Of a stretch of DNA of 60,000 bases, positions 50,401 through 60,000 are shown one piece after another; position 1 is the first letter of the stretch; each line of letters opens with the position of its first letter. The notes under the pieces were generated by a model. That model was not told where the DNA came from. It saw only the letters and a program-made list of their open reading frames with translations, and did not search any database. The translations under genes and the position numbers were made by a program. This stretch comes from Membranipora membranacea. Taxonomy: Eukaryota > Bryozoa > Gymnolaemata > Cheilostomatida > Membraniporidae. Location: positions 24,740,001 to 24,800,000 of the forward strand of contig OU612073.1 of the NCBI GenBank assembly GCA_914767715.1, given 5' to 3'.

Positions 50401-53400
50401 CATCAGCGTATGATAACGAGGTAAGACTTTACTTGTCCGGGGATAGATTTCTATAAACCGTATGATATGATTAAGATAAAGCTATGATAATGAGGTGAGG
50501 CTACATGAGAACAAGCGGAGAGCACTGGAGCTTAGTAAGGCTGAGCTCTGCTCCTGTGTCTAACTTACCCTGACTGCCAGAAAGACTGACTAGCTGTAGA
50601 AAAATTTTAAATTTTGGGATAAAGCTTCACATAGACCTCACATATAGTTCAATATAAATAACCTTTATTGTTTTCTGCTTGTAGTCAGTTAGAAACAGAC
50701 AGACATTGTACAGAAAGTGTTTGAACATGGAGTGGTATGCCCACAAGTTCCACCAGACGTTACCCTATAATATGGAGAATTCAAAATTCTATAACGCTAA
50801 ATACGATCCGATGCTTCCAGTGTTTAATAAGCGAGGTGCACGAAAAGGTAAATGGTTACATAATATCACAATAAATAGCGATATCAACACTGATAAAAGT
50901 GACTACCAGAGATTTAATAATAAACCGAGCCAAGGCTTTTTGTTGATAACTTGATTAATCTTGATCAGATTTTCAGTTTGAAGATTACTATACATTCTGT
51001 ACATACATCTATACATTCTGTAGCATCCTGTCATTAATTTGATGTTGATATTTCTACAAAAAAATCTGAGATAAAAATTAGAATCAAACTGTTCCTGATG
51101 AGCTACAACATATGTTGCAATTTTTTCAAACTCAAAAGCCGATCGAAATTGAATAAGTTATCAAAAGAAAACCTTTACTGTGTACTGCAAGTCAATGGTA
51201 GAACCAATGCTGCTACACAATTAAATGCCTCAGTGCCTTAATGCTAATGCTCCATCTAGTGTGATGTCTAGGTATTTTATTAAGTTTATGGTGACTACCT
51301 TCATACATGATGGTTTGGGATCCTCCTCATCTGAGCGGTTGGGACAAATCGTAGTTATGCTGCACAAAATTAAACCCTTCATCTACCTCTGAAATGTGAC
51401 AGCTCCATAGATCGCTCACGGGAACAGATATATGCTTGATATGATCACTAAGTTGGTTGATATTATCATCACTTTTCATGTTTTCCGGTAGTTTTAATTT
51501 AAGAGTTATAAGGAGTAACAATTCTAAGGTGCATTGCTGGTAGGTTGAAGTTTTATACAATCAAATTTAATTTTTATTGTGTGATATCTGCTACCAGGGC
51601 AATATAGGATCTGTGTGATACCCATCACTTAATATGGCTAACTGCACCAAAGATATATGTTTCATAGTATCTTCCCCTAATACGAGATACATGCAGTTTT
51701 AAAAACTCGGCCTCGTCCGGTGTTAAATATTTGATTGTAATATTTTTACTCACTGCAGGTCGATGGTTTGTACTGTTTGCTGGTCATTGTATTATGGCTG
51801 ACTCAGATTCAGTACTCGGGATGGCCTGGTGTCCAATCGACCTAACTCCAGAATATATGTAAGTTTATTCAAGGAGCGACAGCAATGCCCTGTTACTCCT
51901 TGGTCTATCTTAGTACGAATTTATTACAGCGAGATGATGTATGTCACAGTTATTTTTGTTTATGTTTGATTTCCTCGATCTCATTCGCAAAAGACGTTAT
52001 TGCTTCTTATAAACATTATTTTTATCATGATATGATAGGCGTAGGCATACCAATTAAACATCATAACAATTTTTAATATATCATCGGACCAGAATGTGGT
52101 AAATTGAAAAATATGAGGTTGTTAAGAATTGACATCTGCTATCAACCACCCTCTAGCATAAAGTTCCTGACACAAACCCACCCCAACAATATAGAGTTGA
52201 CTAATTTGGTAGTACCTTGACCTTGACCTTGACCGAGTCATACAACCTCCTTTGTCAGCCTGTGCTGGGTTGAGTGTTAAAAGATAATTGTGCTTTATTC
52301 AAATGAATTAGCCAAACTTCACTCAAAGCTATCGTCATAAGACTCCATTTTCTCTATGATGATTTCAGATTCGTATGGCAGGGGAATGGACAGGTGAAAT
52401 GTAAGGATAAATGTGTGACAGTGAGAGACTCTGATAAAATACTGGTGTTAGATGAGTGTAAAGGTGACACTGATACGAGACAACTATTCTCATATGATAA
52501 AACACAGAGAACTGTAAGTATTACCTCTAGACAGTCATTGTTATATGTAGAATCCCCAGCAGAATACTTAGTAATTACGGAATCAAACGTGCCCTAATGG
52601 TGCCAAAAATAAAGGGTTTAGGTGAAGTAATACAGTAAAGGCTCATTCCTCAGACACTTGATTTTGATATTGCAAGATATTTTTTAATCCACTAGAAGTC
52701 AGACTTTACTTTACTCATTTTGTTTATGTTTATTTTTGGTATTCCCTACTCATGTAACAGTATAAACACTCAATCTCGCAGCATACCTAATGTTTGTGAC
52801 AAAATAAATCAACCAACCAACCAACTGGAGGATGTACTGAGTCACTTTTACAATCCCCTGTCATTCTCTTCAGATTTTGCTTTGAGTGAGTGGAATGACT
52901 TGACTGACTTAATCTTCAGGCCTGTGTTGTGAATATATCCGAAGCTAATGTTATGGTGCTCAACCACAGCAGGTCCCAAACCCGTTGATCACAGCAGGGA
53001 ATTAAGGATATAGTTTAGTATAAATAATGGGAATTGTCTTCTTTTTGACATTTAGCAGACGACTCCAAATTGCCGAATTCACTGCATTTTGTCTTGCTGT
53101 GTTGAGCATAATGAATTGTGTGCCTTGATACAGAAGAATGGAAATCTATGAATAAATTTAACACTGTCTTGCTCTGGGCTGTTAAGTGCAGTATGGTCTA
53201 CACAAATTTGAGGCCTGGTCAAAGATATAATTGATTGATATATTTGTTGCATACCTAACAAAGTGTCCATTGCTCTTTGAATCAGATTGGTTTGAGGCAT
53301 CACTGCAGTTATGTAAAGTAAATGTAACATCTTAGTTACATTTTATATTTTTGTACACAAGTGCACAGGCTTTGATGAATCATATCTTCTAATCATTTCA

Positions 53401-53569
53401 GCGGTACCTTGTCATGTGAATTATTTTTATTTTCATTAAGATAAAATCCAGAGCTAATGGCGAATGTGTGACACACATGAATGGAGCACAGAACAGACAA
53501 CTTCTACAGCTGATGGAGTGTAAACCAAACTCGCTGTTCACTCAGTTTATACTGAGCGATGAGTACTAG
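32472..53569 (+). CDS. GALNT-like glycosyltransferase with ricin lectin domain, probably catalytically altered
   Basis: Nine coding exons give 504 aa: 32472-32646, 33683-33873, 35434-35572, 35920-36122, 36927-37196, 50685-50847, 51759-51858, 52369-52513, 53441-53569. The start ATG lies 3 bp after an acceptor. It is a type II membrane protein with one anchor at residues ~6-23, so Golgi placement is expected. The catalytic-domain position is shown by SRGRARIEAIDHVTTPFMLF, GGYD, and ALWLCGGSIVMSTC (~259-272). The C-terminal ~120 residues form a ricin-type lectin with paired Cys. Polypeptide GalNAc-transferases normally carry FLDSH (metal-binding DxH); here the position reads FLSAN (~155-159). 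WGGEN and the HVGH histidine are also absent. I infer a divergent, perhaps non-catalytic member. It is shorter than the usual 550-600 aa. Introns 2 and 5 are filled by minisatellites. Confidence 0.72.
32808..33137 (-). mobile_element. SINE copy (left half of head-to-head pair), intron 1 of GALNT-like gene
   Basis: On the minus strand a tRNA-like head has box A near TAGTGGTGTGATGG and box B TGTTCGAGTCC (complement of 33068-33078), then a body of about 230 bp ending AACTAAGTCTTTGCT. It lies immediately next to, and inverted relative to, the copy at 33145-33466. Confidence 0.8.
33145..33466 (+). mobile_element. SINE copy (right half of head-to-head pair), intron 1 of GALNT-like gene
   Basis: A plus-strand tRNA-like head (box A near GTCAGCGTAAGCGG, box B GGATCGAGACC at 33198-33208) and the same body as the neighbour. 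Over about 200 bp (for example GTATGACGGGTTGTGAAGTC) the two copies differ at only a few positions, giving a near-perfect foldback around the two heads. Confidence 0.8.
34198..35430. repeat. AG-free minisatellite in intron 2 of GALNT-like gene
   Basis: About 1.23 kb built from TACTGTATTATCCCTG (16 bp) with longer variants such as TACTTTACTGTACTATCCCTG (21 bp). A regular alternation of TTCTGTATTATCCC and TTTACTGTACTATCCC repeats in the last third. The plus strand contains no AG dinucleotide from 34198 until the CAG splice acceptor of exon 3 at 35431-35433. Few stop codons occur in any forward frame, so it throws up overlapping ORFs of 356-477 codons that are artefacts. Confidence 0.95.
35764..35789. 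repeat. (TA)n microsatellite
   Basis: Thirteen TA units in intron 3 of the GALNT-like gene. Confidence 0.95.
36448..36471. repeat. (TGCC)n microsatellite
   Basis: About five to six TGCC units in intron 4 of the GALNT-like gene. Confidence 0.9.
37147..50459 (+). repeat. 58-bp minisatellite built from an exon-intron junction, ~229 copies
   Basis: The first unit is the end of GALNT-like exon 5. Its last ~53 nt (starting ACTTTACTTATCCGGGG, ending GCGTATGATAACGAG) plus the first 5 nt of intron 5 (GTAAG) are repeated head to tail. Each unit carries GAG|GTAAG, a strong 5' splice site. From the GAG at 37194 to the last one at 50418 is 13,224 bp, exactly 228 x 58, so there is no net indel. Variation is confined to a few sites: TTG/TAG/TTA before TCC, GGGGATAG/GGGGAAAG, GTTCTA/GTTTTA/ATTTCTA, AAGACT/AAGGCT, and rare GTCAG. 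Copies with AAGGCT concentrate after about 42.9 kb. The array fills almost all of intron 5. It ends in a degenerate partial copy to about 50505. All three forward frames meet stops within two units, so it is not coding. Confidence 0.97.
50506..50684 (+). other. 3' remainder of intron 5
   Basis: About 180 bp of unique sequence after the array, ending in TTTTCTGCTTGTAG, the acceptor of exon 6. It is enough to hold a branch point and pyrimidine tract independent of the array. Confidence 0.7.
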
Positions 53570-55060
53570 TGATGGCTTACATTTACCGTGCACACCGAAC
53601 AAACTTACTATTATTATAAGACCGATAGGTCTAAGTTATCTCTCTCCAACTTCTGAATCTGCTCACATCTCACTGACTATTATCAGACTATCTATCACAC
53701 AACATCAGTTCATGCTGACATACTGTGAGCTGAAGGTGCTCAGCGAACTTAAACTCTCAAAACTTATCTCATATCAGGCTTATTAGAGTCAACCATTATA
53801 CAATCCATCAACATTCCATACAACATACAGTCTCTAGCCAACATTCCACAAGCTGTGCAGCTGTGATGCTTTCATTTATATCTAACCACATTCGGTCTCC
53901 AATCCATGCAAGTTTTTTCACTTTTTTCTTTTCTTACTTAATTTACGCGACCAATCTGATCAATACTCTCAGTTATGTGTAAGTTATGACCTAAAGGCCT
54001 AGAGACTTACCCGGTGGTGGTGAGAGGGATATGGGCTCAGGGAGTTCAACCCAGAACTAATCTCCTACTTCAAACTCTGATTTTGTGAGGACACTTATTC
54101 CACACACAATGATTAGGAGTCTGAGAAGGTGTATTATCTGGGATGAATTGCCCTGGACCCACTCCTTGAATCAAGCTAGTCGAGGCAATCGGGCATATTT
54201 ATTAACTTTTATTTCCCTTTATACCAATATTCCAGCATTTGTTCAAACATTCCTCAGTTTTGCCAGTCTATATATCAAATTGTACATTACGGTCACTCGG
54301 CCACGTGAATATATGATGAACGGTACAAGATATATACTCTTACATTGCGGTGAAGTTTATTTTATTCACAACTTGAATAATGTATGGGTTAAGGATTCTG
54401 TCACAACCGGTGGTATTAAAATGAAAATAAAACAAGTCAAATCTAATATTGAACTCAAACAAATAGTCTGCCTTTTATAGGTTATAAAACTGATCTCTTT
54501 GTGAACAATGAGGTTAATTTATATGGATTAAATTGTTTACATCTTCACAATACCACTGAGGAAGCAAATCTACCTGAGAATAAGTGATTAATACTGCACT
54601 ATATTAATATACCATCAATGTATAACTATGAAACATAACAAATATTATTCTGATCAAATAGTGACATCATTAAACTGAGAGCAGTAATGATATCGGAAAT
54701 TGTCACACTTTGAAAGATGAAATTGAATAATTCGTATCAATTTTAACAGTTGATGATTTTTTTGTAATTCTGATTCACTAGTATTGTTAGCATGATTGTC
54801 CTCATTATTCTTCTTATAAGAGAAGCTGTAGTGTTATAGCAGTTATTTATTGTGAGGCTAAGGCCTGACAGTTGTCCCTCTTACATGGGAGGAGTGGGTT
54901 GAGTGGGAGGAGCTATACATCATGATATCCAATCATAATATACTTCCTGGATTTTTCTACATGCATTTTTGATGCCATAATTGGAATTCAGAATGACATG
55001 ATTACGCTCCACATAACACTTATTTTGGCCAAGCAGAAGAAGGGCATCACTCCACCAAGC
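53570..55060. other. Intergenic region between convergent genes
   Basis: This separates the 3' ends of the GALNT-like gene (+) and the receptor-like gene (-). A 131-codon plus-strand ORF at 54085-54480 has no recognisable domain and no splice context, so it is not called. Nothing else is seen. Confidence 0.4.
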
Positions 55061-58000
55061 CTACTCATTACTATTGTTATTAGGAACTCGGGCTAGTACC
55101 CGGGAAATGCTCTGTGAGGAAGAATCTCCAGAATTCTGCTCGCTGGTGCCTAGCGTAGAGAAGAGAGAATAAATATCTACACTAAAATTAATCGAGCTAT
55201 GTATGTATGTATGACCTACTGCGTTGCCTAAACTGTAACACTTATTCCGGATTGTGAAAATCAATCTGGCATCCGGCAATATTTTAAGTAATCTCCGGTC
55301 AAGGTCAGATCTCAGAAAATTGATAAATAAAACAATTTGCATTGTATTCTGAAAGCTGTAGGTCTCGAAAAACAAACTGATGAAATTTCAAATTCGTCTT
55401 CTCTCATACCTGGATTATTAGGTTTGAATTCGTGCATGGCGGGCTCACTACAATGGTTTGCGATCGTAACATCTTCTGGTGGATTTATAACTGGTATAGG
55501 GTTTCGGCTGACCCCACCTTCAAGTAAAGAGTCACCAATAAGTGAGATTAATAGGTTAGCTTGAATGCATGCTTATTTTGGAGTATTTAAAACTGCATTG
55601 CTAAAAAACTGAAATGGCAGGCACCTCAGTCAATTTCAAGCTTGGCCCTTCTCAATTTCACAATAAAAGCAATCAATAAAAGCATTGGGTTAAGTTTAGA
55701 GGCTCATTCATTTGAGAATCTCCCAACTTGTCAAAGCAAGTTGATGACTCTATAATTCATAACAGAGAAGATAAGAGAGATAATAATTAGTCAGTATCAG
55801 AATAAGATTAATATTGTGTATTTATCACCATCGATGTATACGGACGGTATTTGAGTTGACAATATTACTGTTTACACTTTAAGGGAAATGAAAAGTTCAG
55901 CTCACTTTCCGGTAATCACCACATCCATCCTCCCTTTTATGAGCACGTGTCAAAAACAGGAACCTGTCAATTGAATTGTCAACAGCTGTTCCTTTTCCAT
56001 ATCAGAAATTTATAATTAAAATGATTCGCAGATGTTTCACCTTAAAATGCATCAATCAAGAGTCAAAATCCTGGTAACTAAATATAAGTTTGGGGAGCCC
56101 AGAAAAAGTTGATCTGATCAGTAAACTGTTTCGGTCGCACGTGCATCCTCAGATGACCCACAGGGATTTTAATGGTCCTACCCTCTGGTTCATTTCTTTC
56201 CCGTTCTTCTCTACTTTCCACTGCATTGCCTGGTCCGTCTCCCAGCTCTGTAAGTAATTAATAATAATTCCGATGGTAATTTTTGCACAGCAATTATGAT
56301 GATATAAATGGTTAACACAAATAGTATTTTATCAGCTATATAGATCAACTTGGACACAATCAGTGTTGACATTCACTACAAATTTAATTAATCATTTAAC
56401 TTTTTTATGAAATAAATAAAGAATGACTCAAGGCTGACTGTGAATATAAAAAAATCACCAAAAGTGTTTTCAGCTGGTGAATCAAATATTAAATTACTCA
56501 TGCTCATTTACATACACCCTGTCACCTCGCTACACTGTATAAATCGGCCTAGAAATGTTAAAACTCTTTCAATCTAACCAACAAAAAATCTTATGATATA
56601 TCAGTTTTTTTCAAAATTATTGAAATAGACAAGGAATTGTCCGGCCTACCACCAAGATCTGTGCCGTCTTGTACTTCTCCGTTATTAATTATCTTCTGTC
56701 TGCGACCCAGTTCTGAAATAGATTTAGATTCGATCATTTACTAGATTATTATCATAATATTAATAGCTGTATTTCAAAAGCAAATTTTCAATCTTAAACA
56801 AGCATTAATAAAACACAAACTAATCACTATACTTAGTTCCTGATCATGGAACCCAATAACCTAGCCTAGACAAAATCATAGTAGAAAATTGAAAGCCTAG
56901 ATGTGAACATCAATGAGGGGAATTTCAAGTGAAGGAATACTTGCACTGCTTCTAATTTTTGTGCCATAACATATCTGAACAGACTTGACTTACTTGTTAG
57001 CAACCAATAGCAAACCTCTCTGTGGCACGAATAGTGAAGTACTGCTGGAATAAATATGATGAGTACGATTAATATTATAACACTAAACACAAAGTTGGCT
57101 CTACAGATGATGAGCGTTTGTTCGCTATCCTTGCAATCGGATGTACTTGTGACCTCAGGCATTTCTCCTGAAGAGATCAGTGTTGGGCCGTTTGAAGTAT
57201 TGGCTGTCAATTCAGGACATTTCTCATGGTCAATTTCTGTCATGAATGTTTCATGCCCTGCAGGGAAATATTTAGGCTGCCTGCCCTCTCTTTGCGGTGC
57301 CTGTCCGTTTGAGACTTCATATATCAGCTCGTATTCCGGAGCCTTTGTGTCAATGCTGTAGACGTCATAGTTTGCCTGGCCATCACCTGTTTCACTGAAG
57401 GGTAACAGTTCTCGACTTGGATTGAGATTATCGGGAGAAACAACCCTGTTAGGGATTTTTGTGCGCTGCAACCGGTCAAGAAATGCTGTTGAAGATTTCA
57501 TGAAGAGACTGCTGCAGTTTTTGCTACATACACCCTCCGAAATTGCGTCAGCAATTGCATAACCAATTGAGTACAATGCCATTACCATTCTCTTTGCATA
57601 TACTTCTTCGAAATCAAATGTCCATCTACCTCATGTGTTCGTGATGGAGGTCAGATTGCACTCTGTGGTACAAGCTGACTGATGTAAAGTATCAAAAATA
57701 CCCTTCACTGAACATTTGAATTTATCCTGCCAGCACATCAAGAAAAGATGATCATTTTGGTGATCCACTGGTGATAAAGTTTCAACATAGCTTTTGAAGT
57801 GGTTTATCCCAGTTTTTTCTGTCCAATTGAAAAGATCATGATCAAAGTCTAATGTAATGGTTCCTCTAGTTATTTCGATTCTGTCTTGGATTAGTTGAGG
57901 CTTACTCCCCCATGTTTCGCCAGCGATGAAGAAACGCCCACGTTCTGACCAGACATACTGGCGTGAGGAACGCTCCAATCTTTCAATGATATCTTTGATT

Positions 58001-58875
58001 ATAAACTCTTCGCAAAATAATATGAAGGCTAAAGTTTTATGCTCTGAACTTACAAGGTAGTCTACAGTGTGCTCTATATCTTCATCTCTGTTTTGTGCGC
58101 TTATCAATCCCTCAAAATCAATACACATATTTTTTTCTTGTTGAGCAGTTTGTTTAACCTTCTCGCTACCTGTTAATCCATACAATGTATCTGAATAAAT
58201 CAGTGCAAATTTACGGATACCAACTGTTTTGGCAACTTGAACCATTGATACAGCCATTTCTGAGTCACTAGGAACATTCCGGATGAATGTCGGAAATAAG
58301 AATTTGTCACTGAGTGAGGGGCTTGTGCTGGCAAATGATATTTGTGGTATGTTGAATAGTTTTAGAAAACCTTGTAGAATAGTTGAGATACCGCTTGAGT
58401 TGTCTCCTATTGCGGCTACGACACTATCATAGGAAAACTTTACAATATTTCCTGCACTGTCTTGAGCTATAAGAGATTGTGGTTGAAACATGTTTTCTAG
58501 TATTGAGTAAGCCCTTATTGATGAGTAACAGAAGTCTATGAAGATGGTATTGAAGGTGAATCCTGTATGTTGCTCGATATGTTTTAGAGAGAAGTAAAAC
58601 GCTTGCATTCTTAAAAACCCAAACGGGCGAACAGCTCCACAGGTGTCTGCACTCGTCCCAGGTACACGCACAGCTGAACTACCAATAATCAGCAAAGAGG
58701 AGTTGCCTTTCTTAAACACATAAGAGGGTTCCTTTGGCTTGCATGCTGGACATTGTATGGCTGGGCAATAAGAAACACCAGCGTAGTAAGTGACTTCCTC
58801 TGCACTGCCACCAAATTCAACAGTCCCATCAGTAAAACCAGTGCCAACCTTCAATAACAAATCAGAGAAAATCAT
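55061..58875 (-). CDS. Receptor-like protein: glutamate-receptor-type ligand-binding domain, single membrane span; in-frame TGA
   Basis: One large exon (56994-58875) and four small ones (56650-56712, 56182-56247, 55410-55517, 55061-55149) keep frame to a TAG at 55061-55063; all introns are phase 1. The large exon encodes a class C receptor ligand-binding (periplasmic-binding-type) domain: CGAVRPFGFLRMQAFYFSLK, AAIGDNSSGIS, IPQISFASTSPSLSD, AGETWGSKP, then MALYSIGYAIADAIS. The Ser/Thr of NSSG and AST sit where metabotropic glutamate receptors bind the amino-acid backbone. After a ~90-residue linker there is a single hydrophobic span (about 57031-57093), not seven, and a short charged tail. An in-frame TGA at 57631-57633 interrupts the domain without an obvious intron, so this may be a pseudogene, a polymorphic null or a sequence error. 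The 5' end is unsure: no signal peptide follows the ATG at 58875, and an acceptor-like TTGAAG suggests an upstream exon. Confidence 0.7.
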
Positions 58876-58904
58876 ATTTAAATTCTCCTTGATTCAAAAA
58901 TGGG

Positions 58905-58985
58905 GATGGTGAGATGGCGCAATCGGTTAGCTGCCAGGCGATTTAGTGCCGCAGGAGTTGTGGGTTCGAGTCCCACTGGGGGAGC
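58905..58985 (+). other. tRNA-like element (pol III boxes A and B), SINE head or tRNA pseudogene
   Basis: Box A TGGCGCAATCGG and a perfect box B GGTTCGAGTCC lie in tRNA order, and the T-arm GTGGG-TTCGAGT-CCCAC pairs fully. The acceptor stem does not pair, and the anticodon region does not make a normal 5-bp stem with a 7-nt loop, so I do not call a working tRNA. A hairpin-capable GGGGGAGC...AGCCCCC follows. It lies between the two receptor-side ORFs, on the opposite strand. Confidence 0.6.
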
Positions 58986-59269
58986 TTTCATTGTTGATTG
59001 TTCCAGCCCCCAGCACCCTCGGGTGTATACCTCTCCACTGCAGCTTTTAGCAAAGGTTTACTTTTTCAATACATCCTTATTAGCCTAATCTAAAAGTCGC
59101 TATCCCTTTTCACATTGGATTGAACACCATTATGACATATGTGGCCCATTTAAATGTTACATCAGTAGGGATTTTCTATATTAACAGCACTCATTTGGGA
59201 TATCCAAAAATTCACTGACATGGTAAAACTTCCGAAAAAGTTTGTCAAGTTTTGGCTTTGTAGCAATAT

Positions 59270-60000
59270 TTAAAATGTCGGGTAATAAGGTGCGCTGCCT
59301 TGTTTTACAGCTTTTTGAATATCCCTCTGACACCACAGAGGGAACAAACTTTGTTCTACAATCCCTCTGAATTGTAAGCTTCCGATGTTGCTTGCTTCAA
59401 TCAAACTCTGGCTTTTAATACTCACCTCTTTGTAAGCTAATGTATCCAGAGTTACAATGTGCAGTTTGTAAGCAGGTGCATAATCTGTTTGGTTTGAATT
59501 TGGAAATTTCAAGTCATAGCTAGTCCCGTTGATTGAAATCATTGTGTCCATATCACTTAATGACTTATGCTGACAAGAATAAAAATTGTCAGTCAATTTC
59601 ATCCCTCGGCAAGATCCCACTTGTTCTCTTGAGCAAATAGATGAGTGAGTTGTTTTATACGCAGAAAACAAGCCCAATGCCGATTTGAGCATGTTCTCAG
59701 TTTCCCCGTTGTGGAGAGTGTCCGCAGTACATGTGCCAAGCTGTTTACAGTAGTTTAGTTGTCCGTCTGTAAATCCGCTTCCACCAGTTTGGTTTCTAAA
59801 GCGCCTACTAATGTAGTTAGTGAGAGCTGCAGGCCTTCCTTGTTGGGAGAACGATTGTGAAATTGTAATAAGTCTCAGCTGCTCCTGGACATACCGTTGC
59901 TCAGCTTGCTGTAGCTTTTTGAAAACTTCGTCACTTTTTGCAACAGCTTCACTGACAATAATTGTTCTTCTTGGGTAGCTTTGATACATCTGTACATTTT
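59270..60000 (-). CDS. Partial cysteine-rich extracellular-type ORF, unrecognised, runs off the right edge
   Basis: An open minus-strand frame of over 240 codons enters from the window edge (codons upstream of the first Met at 59989 are also open) and stops at 59270. It begins with a charged, helix-prone stretch (KKLQQAEQRYVQEQLRL), then SGFTDGQLNYC, then a segment with about eight Cys and two NGT/NQT glycosylation sites. There is no membrane span and no family I recognise. The motif GFTDG also occurs near the start of the downstream receptor-like exon (VGTGFTDGTVEFGG), which hints that both belong to one gene, or that they are related tandem genes. A GT at phase 0 (GGGATT|GTAGAA, near 59360) could be a donor to the receptor exon, but this is speculative. 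Confidence 0.5.
   Translation of the reverse strand, partial: NVQMYQSYPRRTIIVSEAVAKSDEVFKKLQQAEQRYVQEQLRLITISQSFSQQGRPAALTNYISRRFRNQTGGSGFTDGQLNYCKQLGTCTADTLHNGETENMLKSALGLFSAYKTTHSSICSREQVGSCRGMKLTDNFYSCQHKSLSDMDTMISINGTSYDLKFPNSNQTDYAPAYKLHIVTLDTLAYKEVSIKSQSLIEASNIGSLQFRGIVEQSLFPLWCQRDIQKAVKQGSAPYYPTF

Noticed and set aside
37147-50459. CRISPR array or coding repeat protein
   Set aside because: Units are contiguous with no unique spacers and the context is eukaryotic, so it is not CRISPR. All six frames meet stops within one or two 58-bp units, so it is not a repeat protein.
54085-54480. 131-codon plus-strand ORF
   Set aside because: No recognisable domain, no neighbouring exon signals and an ordinary AT-rich composition. 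It could be a chance ORF.
57631-57633. Selenocysteine codon
   Set aside because: The family has no Cys or Sec at this position that I know of, and I saw no convincing SECIS-like structure in the downstream sequence.
58905-58985. Functional tRNA gene
   Set aside because: The T-arm and the internal promoter boxes are good, but the acceptor stem does not pair and no normal anticodon arm can be drawn.

Overview
The window is eukaryotic nuclear DNA from an animal. It is AT-rich, its genes are split by GT-AG introns of about 0.2-13 kb, and it carries tRNA-derived SINEs, LINE reverse-transcriptase relics, MITEs and long minisatellites. No bacterial features are present. The proteins (SLC17-type anion transporters, a GALNT-like glycosyltransferase with a ricin lectin domain, a metabotropic-glutamate-type ligand-binding domain) fit an invertebrate. 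An early-branching animal such as a sponge is only a guess.

Layout. 1-15,000 has no gene I can support. It holds microsatellites, a TA-flanked pogo/Tigger-like MITE, a LINE scrap, a 15-bp minisatellite split by a MITE, a SINE, and a ~3-kb block bounded by ~420-bp inverted arms that ends against a SAP-domain relic. 15,117-30,406 holds two convergent SLC17 paralogues, rebuilt here exon by exon: gene A on + (10 coding exons, 526 aa) and gene B on - (10 coding exons, 533 aa). Exons 4-9 are identical in length in the two copies. A 42/44-bp minisatellite and a SINE lie between their 3' ends. Gene B's introns carry a dead LINE and a SINE whose target-site duplication copied a 5' splice site.

32,472-53,569 holds a GALNT-like type II membrane protein on + (9 coding exons, 504 aa) that has lost the usual catalytic motifs. 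Two of its introns are dominated by tandem repeats that touch splice sites. Intron 2 carries a ~1.2-kb minisatellite with no AG dinucleotide, running to the 3' splice site. Intron 5 is a 13.3-kb array of a 58-bp unit made from the last ~53 nt of exon 5 plus the first 5 nt of the intron, so the 5' splice site is repeated about 229 times in perfect 58-bp register. This array is the most striking object in the window.

55,061-60,000 (-) holds a receptor-like gene. It has a metabotropic-glutamate-type ligand-binding domain, then one membrane segment instead of seven, then a cytoplasmic tail built from small phase-1 exons. An in-frame TGA interrupts the large exon. A further cysteine-rich ORF runs off the right edge, with a tRNA-like element between the two.

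All gene models come from reading splice signals and frame by eye. No search or transcript data were available.
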